The translations under genes and the position numbers were made by a program. 64,000 nt of DNA from JARRKC01 sp037388505 (GTDB lineage Bacteria > Acidobacteriota > UBA6911 > RPQK01 > JAPXNP01), in assembly GCA_037388505.1 (NCBI GenBank), contig JARRKC010000001.1, positions 186,001 through 250,000 on the forward strand, read 5' to 3'. The notes beneath the pieces were generated by a model. That model did not search any database. It saw nothing but the letters and a program-made list of their open reading frames with translations, and had not been told where the DNA came from. This document shows, piece after piece, positions 59,397 through 64,000 of the stretch; within the stretch, counting starts at the first letter, position 1; the number at the start of each line of letters is the position of its first letter.

Positions 59397-61268
59397 TCAA
59401 ACGGTGGCTTCCGTACCTTCCCGTGCATGCGCGAGTATGGTCTCCACGATCGTGTCGGCCGAGATTCCCTCGAAGTCACGCAGTTCGTCGGGAGCTCCGC
59501 TTCTCGGTTTGCTGCTGACGGACAGCGAGCGGACCTCTACGGGCACCTCGGCGAGAGCGCTCCGGACGGCTTCGCCCAAACCGCCTGCCGCGTAGTGATC
59601 CTCGACCGTAAGCACGAACTCCGTCGCCTCCGCCGCATCCTTGAGCGTTTTCTCATCGATCGGCTTGATGCTGTAGAGATCGATCACACGAATCCGCACC
59701 CCTTTCTTCTTCAGCTGATCGTGAGCCGCCAGAGCCTCATGTACCGTCTGGCCGGCACCAACGACCACAGCCACGTCCTGATCGCTCGTTTTGAGCACCT
59801 TGCTGCCTCCGATCTGGAAGTGGTCTTCCGGGGTATAGAGAATCGGCGTGCTCTGGCGCATGGTGCGCAAATAGACGATCCCCTCGTACTCGACGGCAGC
59901 TTCCACCAGCTTCTCTGTCGAAACCGCGTCGCAGGGGTGAAGCACGACGCTGTCGACGATCGTTCGGAACATGGCGATGTCTTCCAGACCCATCTGAGAC
60001 GGACCGTCCTGCCCGATGGAGATGCCGGCATGGGAACCGACGAACTTGATGTTCGCGTTCGAATACTGGCTCATCCGAATCTGATCGAAAGCCCGGGTCA
60101 GAAAAGCGGCAAACGTGGAGACGAAGGGAATCTTCCCACGGCAAGACAGTCCCAGGGCGGCTCCCACCATGTTCTGTTCCGCGATGTACATCTCAAAGAA
60201 ACGATCCGGGTGCTCTCGTGCGAACCATTGGGTCCGGGTCGAGTTGCCGACCTCTCCATCGAGGCTCACGATCCTGGGGAACTTCGGGAAGATCCTTACC
60301 AGCGCTTTGCCAAAGGCATTCCGGGTTGGAACGGCCTTTTCCGGATCGTATTCCACTCCCTCGATGGGCTGTGATTTGGCTTCGCTGGGGCGCAGATTCT
60401 CGGGTTTGGTCAACTCGCCCCGAATCGACTTGTCGACCTCGCCGAGCTGATCGAGAGCCTTCTCGAGTTGCTGGTCATCCAGGGCTACGCCATGCCATCC
60501 GTTCTTGTTCTCCAGGAAGGTGACACCTTTCCCCTTGACCGTTTTGCCGATGATCATGGTGGGGGTCCGGGCGCTCTCCGACGCGGTTTTGAAGGCCGCC
60601 AGAATATCCGGAAAAGAGTGACCGTCGATGACGATCGTGTTCCAGCCGAAGGCGCTGATGCGGCGTTGATAGGCATCCAGATCGAAACCGTACATGGTCT
60701 CACCTCGCTGGCCGAGGCGATTCACGTCCAGCACGCCGATCAGGTTCCCGAGCTGATAGTAGGCCGCCAGCTGGATGGACTCCCACTGGGATCCCTCGGC
60801 CATCTCACTGTCGCCGAGAAGGACATAGGTCCGGTAATTCAGGTTGTCCAGGTAGCGTGCGTTGAGTGCCATACCCAGCCCGATGGAGAGCCCCTGGCCG
60901 AGAGAACCGGTCGCCGCATCGGCGTAGGGAAAACGCGGGGTGGGGTGTCCCTCGAGGCGACTTCCGAACTGCCGGTAGGTGAGCATCTCGTCTTCCGAGA
61001 TCGCTCCCGCCGCTAGCCAAAGCCCGTAGAACAAGGGCGTGGCGTGACCTTTCGAAAAGATCAGTCGATCGTTGTTCGGGTGATCCGGATGGTTGATATC
61101 GAACCGAAAGGTTCCTCCGAAGAAAAGCCCCGACATCAGTTCAGTCGCCGACATGGCGGAGGTCGGGTGTCCGGAGCCCGCCTTGGAGGTGGCGACCAGG
61201 CTGTAGTACCGGATCAACTTGGCTATTTGTTCAAGATGTTCGATCTTGTGTAGGCGTTGTTTAGTCAT
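59397..61268 (-). CDS. tkt: Transketolase
   Basis: A 623-residue thiamine-diphosphate enzyme of the short (animal/archaea-like) class, in one chain. SKAGSGHPTSAMSATELMSGLFF, FSKGHATPLFYGLWLAAG, TGSLGQGLSIGLGMALNAR, YVLLGDSEMAEGSQWES (GDSE metal motif), SLDGEVGNSTRTQWFAREHPDRFFEMYIAEQNMVGAALGLS and HAGISIGQDGPSQMGLEDIAMFRT. The C-terminal domain has VGAGQTVHEALAA and VLTVEDHYAAGGLGEAVRSAL. It transfers a C2 ketol unit; with the following transaldolase it completes the non-oxidative pentose phosphate pathway. Its ATG overlaps the end of the cytochrome gene by eight bases. Confidence 0.96.
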   Translation of the reverse strand: MTKQRLHKIEHLEQIAKLIRYYSLVATSKAGSGHPTSAMSATELMSGLFFGGTFRFDINHPDHPNNDRLIFSKGHATPLFYGLWLAAGAISEDEMLTYRQFGSRLEGHPTPRFPYADAATGSLGQGLSIGLGMALNARYLDNLNYRTYVLLGDSEMAEGSQWESIQLAAYYQLGNLIGVLDVNRLGQRGETMYGFDLDAYQRRISAFGWNTIVIDGHSFPDILAAFKTASESARTPTMIIGKTVKGKGVTFLENKNGWHGVALDDQQLEKALDQLGEVDKSIRGELTKPENLRPSEAKSQPIEGVEYDPEKAVPTRNAFGKALVRIFPKFPRIVSLDGEVGNSTRTQWFAREHPDRFFEMYIAEQNMVGAALGLSCRGKIPFVSTFAAFLTRAFDQIRMSQYSNANIKFVGSHAGISIGQDGPSQMGLEDIAMFRTIVDSVVLHPCDAVSTEKLVEAAVEYEGIVYLRTMRQSTPILYTPEDHFQIGGSKVLKTSDQDVAVVVGAGQTVHEALAAHDQLKKKGVRIRVIDLYSIKPIDEKTLKDAAEATEFVLTVEDHYAAGGLGEAVRSALAEVPVEVRSLSVSSKPRSGAPDELRDFEGISADTIVETILAHAREGTEATV

Positions 61269-61860
61269 GATTCGAGTCTCCTTGTCCAGGAGCTTGTTCC
61301 CCCGTCGACTCCTTCAGTGCTGATGGTTGGGATGATGTCTCCTCTGTACCCCCGGGCCCTCCGGTATGAATCAGGGACTGGTATTCGGAGGCTGACATCC
61401 CATGAATGCGTTCCAGAAAAGCAACGATCGCCCAGAGTTCCGCGTCGCTGTGCGAGGGTCCCCAGGCGGGCATGGCCGTGAACTTGATCCCGTACTTGAC
61501 CAGCCAGAAAGCCTGGGATGGTGTCCAGGGCAGGACCTCGTCGGTCAAGTTGGGAGGCTCCGGCCAGAGTCCCTCCGATATCTCTCCCGGCTTCACCCCC
61601 GGCGCCCCGTGGCAGCCGACGCAGTTGTCGTGGTAATGCCCGGCCCCCAGCCGAACCATCTCGGGGTCGTCCAGATTCGGTGCCTGGATGCCCTCCGCAT
61701 GGTTCTCAACCGAATGGGTCATAGCGGTATCCAGGGCCCGGTTCATCAGCCCAAAGTCGTGATTATAGGTGCTGATGTTGTAAACCCCGGAGAAGATGAG
61801 GAACAGGCCGATTACGACGAACACAGCCAAGACGACGAGGACCGTGATCAGCACTTTCAT
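61261..61860 (-). CDS. Membrane-anchored c-type cytochrome
   Basis: A 199-residue protein. The uncleaved-looking N-terminal helix is MKVLITVLVVLAVFVVIGLFLIFSGVYNIS. One haem site follows: LGAGHYHDNCVGCHGAPGVKPGEISEGLWPEPPNLT, with the probable axial Met in KFTAMPAWGPSHSDAELWAIVAFLERI. The Ser/Thr/Gly-rich tail (GGPGGTEETSSQPSALKEST) is disordered. The family is known near multihaem and oxidase-linked cytochromes. The ATG at 61860 has GGGAGCATATATCG in front; longer frames to 62115 are not supported. It overlaps transketolase, an odd pairing of an electron carrier with a sugar-phosphate operon. Confidence 0.88.
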   Translation of the reverse strand: MKVLITVLVVLAVFVVIGLFLIFSGVYNISTYNHDFGLMNRALDTAMTHSVENHAEGIQAPNLDDPEMVRLGAGHYHDNCVGCHGAPGVKPGEISEGLWPEPPNLTDEVLPWTPSQAFWLVKYGIKFTAMPAWGPSHSDAELWAIVAFLERIHGMSASEYQSLIHTGGPGGTEETSSQPSALKESTGEQAPGQGDSNHD

Positions 61861-62157
61861 CGATATATGCTCCCTGTTCGCTCGACTGTCGACGGTTCTC
61901 GCGGATCGAACGACGCGTTGCCCCTCCCGTCTGAACCCCTGAACCAAAGCCGTTTGTGAATCGGAAGTCTGTTCGTGGCGGAACCGGTCGGCCGGAACGA
62001 GAAGGGGCAGACTCCCGCACTCATGCCGCGAAAAACGTGTCGAAACATGCGATGATCGAGTCCCGGAACAGACCGATCCGCGATCACCGTTTGTCGAGAT
62101 TCTCTTTGATTTCAAGCTTATTCGCGAGGTCCCAGAACTTCAAGGCGGGACGAGGGA

Positions 62158-62232
62158 TTGCGGGCTGCCGGCCCGCGCGTGGGCAAGACAAGCATCCTTG
62201 CTTGTCTCTGCCCAGCGGCCGTGACCAACTAC
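62158..62232 (+). repeat. Tandem hairpins, partial composite element
   Basis: GCGGGCTGCCGGCCCGC (6-bp stem) is followed directly by GGGCAAGACAAGC paired with GCTTGTCTCTGCCC, then GCGGCCGTGAC. The AGACAAGC hairpin and GCGGCCGTGAC are modules of the composite element (compare 43843), without its terminal array. No gene is seen in the remainder of 61861-62272. Confidence 0.6.
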
Positions 62233-62272
62233 TACGGAGGCGGAAGCGAATCCGGCAAAGGCCGTCATTCAT

Positions 62273-62300
62273 TTGTGCTTCAAGCGAAGCTGGCTATGAT
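62273..62300 (+). promoter_or_regulatory. Promoter of the tRNA-Cys gene
   Basis: TTGTGC, a 16-base spacer and TATGAT (62295-62300) lie 16 bases before the mature 5' end of the tRNA. The start of transcription should fall near 62307. Confidence 0.6.
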
Positions 62301-62316
62301 AGAATCCCGGCGCTGG

Positions 62317-62392
62317 GGCGGCGTACCCAAGTGGCTAAGGGAGAGGTCTGCAAAACCTTTATTCAGCGGTTCGAATCCGCTCGCCGCCTCCA
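62317..62392 (+). tRNA. tRNA-Cys (anticodon GCA)
   Basis: A 76-base cloverleaf. The acceptor GGCGGCG pairs with CGCCGCC, the discriminator is T (U), and the terminal CCA is encoded. The D-arm lies in ACCCAAGTGGCTAAGGG. The anticodon loop CTGCAAA carries GCA, and the T-arm is GCGGTTCGAATCCGC. All stems pair. It is the only RNA gene found in the window. Confidence 0.96.
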
Positions 62393-62417
62393 TTCTCTCT
62401 CGCCTCCTCGATCCGAT

Positions 62418-62432
62418 CCCCACTTTTGTGGG
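62418..62432 (+). terminator. Small hairpin after the tRNA
   Basis: CCCAC and GTGGG enclose TTTT, 26 bases after the tRNA. There is no T-tract, so termination here is uncertain. The rest of 62393-62708 holds no gene that I can support. Confidence 0.35.
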
Positions 62433-62708
62433 TTCGCGGTGGAACGGCCGGCCGGATCAGGCTCCGAGTCAAGGATCGACTCTGACCTGCGGCGCGTGCT
62501 CATGCGACTCGCAATGGCTTGATGCGGTCGACGTCTTTTTCGATCGACTGCGCTGCGTGAACCTCCCGTCTGGGCGGGGCCGGAAGGTCCACGACGACGT
62601 TCATTCCGGGGTGGAAAAGCCCGGGAGTCGACCATTGAAACGGGGTCGGCTCACTTTGTTCGCGCTCCGATGGCGGCTGCTTCGTCGGTGGGCGCCGGAG
62701 ATTACTGC

Positions 62709-64000
62709 ATGACGTCCATGGGCACTGTTCGAAGACTGCTTCGTTTCCGGCGATGGATTCCCATCGGCGTCACCGTCGCGATCGCGGCATGGGTGTGCGT
62801 AGCCGCTGCTCCACAGGCGTTCTCACAGGACCCGGCTTCGATTGGAGCGCGCCTGGTGACCGGCGAGAGGCACCCCCTGCTCTTCCTGTCGGAGCCTTCT
62901 CCGGTCGAATCCGCGACCGGGACCGTCTCGACCGCTTCTTCCTCGGGAGTTCGATTCGAGCGAGAGTGGCTCGGTGATCCTCGATCGGCGGCGGCGGCTG
63001 ATTTCAACGGCGACGGGATGCCGGACCTCCTGGTCGGCTACGGCTCCCTCGATGGAGCCTTCGTCACCCTGTATGCCGGCAACGTCGACTACCTGTTTCC
63101 CGAAGCCGCGCAGACGTGGTTGAACGAGCCGCACGCCGCGTCGAACGACTCGCCTTTCCTGCCCGGCGCGCGGACGGTGCCGGTCCCTGTCGATCCCGAC
63201 TTTCTCGGCACGGGAGACTTCGACGCGGACGGCCATAATGACTTTGTCCTCGCCAGCCGTACTGCACCAACGCTGTACTGGTTCAGGGGAAACAGCCGGG
63301 GAGGCTTCAGTGGACCGAGCATTTTTGAGCTTGACGGACTTCCGAACGCACTGCTGGTCGCAGATCTGAATCGAAGCGACGGGCTGCCGGATATCGCCCT
63401 GGCGATTTCATCCCGCAACTCCGCCGAAATCTGGATACTGGAAGGACCGAATGGTGCCCTTCGTTCGACTCCTGAACGGTTTCCTCTGCCGGAGCCCGCC
63501 GGCGAATTGACCGCGGGAGACCTGGATGGGGACAGTCGCGTCGACTTGGCTGCGGCTTTGCCCGAGGCCGTGCTCCTGATCCATGGACGCGACCGGATGC
63601 TGTCGGCAGCCCCTGAGGTCCGCAGCAGGGTCGAACCCGCCCGGGTCGTCGAATACCCGGCTTCGGCGGGAATCCGATCGATCCTGGCCGGAGACTTTTT
63701 GGCCGATGCACGGCAGGAGCTGGCGGTACTTCTCGAGGACTCGAGCCTTCGCATCTTGGAATCGTCCGATGACGGACTTCTGCATCCCAGTCGGAACTCG
63801 GCTGAGTTCGATGGCCTGTCCGGCGACCGACTCGCCAAGGGACGGTTCTCGTCTCAAGGGCACGAACAACTCCTGACCTGGAAAACGGGTCGAACAGCTC
63901 TGGAGGTGCTCCTTCCCGACCAGAGGGCATCCCTTCGCCGAGCGGCCGTCGAGACCAGCACCATGCTCCTGCAAGCGCTTCCCCTGAGGCTCGACCCAGA
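62709..64000 (+). CDS. Secreted FG-GAP/VCBS repeat protein, N-terminal part (cut by window edge)
   Basis: The frame opens at ATG 62709 and stays open to the window end (430 codons seen). The signal peptide is RRLLRFRRWIPIGVTVAIAAWVCVAAAPQAFSQ. The mature part carries calcium-binding FG-GAP/VCBS blades: AAADFNGDGMPDLLVGYG, GTGDFDADGHNDFVLASR, VADLNRSDGLPDIALAIS, TAGDLDGDSRVDLAAALP, then a weaker one (LAGDFLADARQELAVLLE). These form an integrin-like beta-propeller, usually on the cell surface or secreted. Acidobacteria and related phyla often fuse them to other extracellular modules. The C-terminal architecture is outside the window. Confidence 0.88.
   Translation, partial: MTSMGTVRRLLRFRRWIPIGVTVAIAAWVCVAAAPQAFSQDPASIGARLVTGERHPLLFLSEPSPVESATGTVSTASSSGVRFEREWLGDPRSAAAADFNGDGMPDLLVGYGSLDGAFVTLYAGNVDYLFPEAAQTWLNEPHAASNDSPFLPGARTVPVPVDPDFLGTGDFDADGHNDFVLASRTAPTLYWFRGNSRGGFSGPSIFELDGLPNALLVADLNRSDGLPDIALAISSRNSAEIWILEGPNGALRSTPERFPLPEPAGELTAGDLDGDSRVDLAAALPEAVLLIHGRDRMLSAAPEVRSRVEPARVVEYPASAGIRSILAGDFLADARQELAVLLEDSSLRILESSDDGLLHPSRNSAEFDGLSGDRLAKGRFSSQGHEQLLTWKTGRTALEVLLPDQRASLRRAAVETSTMLLQALPLRLDP

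Overview
The window looks like chromosomal DNA from an Acidobacteriota genome. It is GC-rich and tightly packed with genes. Two hallmark families of that phylum are visible: two ~820-residue duplicated orphan ABC permeases (ADOP type) and an acidobacterial-type VWFA protein. Gram-negative traits include a TonB-dependent receptor, Lgt, a lipoprotein and a MacA-like adaptor. MqnA indicates menaquinone made through futalosine. No phage, integrase, transposase, CRISPR array or rRNA was seen.

Layout. 1-5.8 kb: 5' part of a TonB receptor, a PEGA protein, then an NtrC/NtrY-type two-component pair and a secreted ConA-like protein. 5.9-13.9 kb: an efflux-type operon (adaptor, two ATPases, two ADOP permeases) with a sigma54-like box in front. 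14-16 kb: two gene remnants, Hsp20 and a metallo-beta-lactamase protein. 16.5-21.4 kb: an EF-G2-type GTPase, lgt, an RluD-type synthase and the VWFA protein. 22-26.7 kb: a glycosyltransferase, a degenerate HD-GYP/GGDEF protein and an HDAC-like enzyme. 26.8-34.6 kb: a secreted subtilase with 27 copies of QVIWTD, a 32-residue downstream peptide carrying the related IVHWTD, and a divergent 1691-residue pseudokinase/STAND/TPR/GAF/sigma54 regulator. This is the most unusual locus here. 34.8-39.8 kb: cytochrome c, topA, dprA, mqnA. 40-43.8 kb: a NamZ-CYTH-nucleotidyltransferase-AmgK operon that suggests MurNAc salvage. 44-50.5 kb: asnS, folD, a beta-propeller protein, a sugar epimerase, a secreted hypothetical and a CE15-like esterase. 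50.8-57.8 kb: a radical SAM protein, a double-thioredoxin lipoprotein, an RlmI-type methyltransferase, an SDR protein, a thioredoxin/YIP1 pair and a Dabb protein. 58-64 kb: transaldolase, transketolase, cytochrome c, tRNA-Cys and the start of an FG-GAP protein.

A second theme is intergenic. Many gaps hold short-unit tandem arrays (7, 8 or 16 bp) set in a recurring composite element with conserved modules in fixed order and in either orientation. Start sites were chosen from ribosome-binding sites where visible. Several genes lack one and instead have a -10-like hexamer 6-9 bases before the ATG, suggesting leaderless transcripts.
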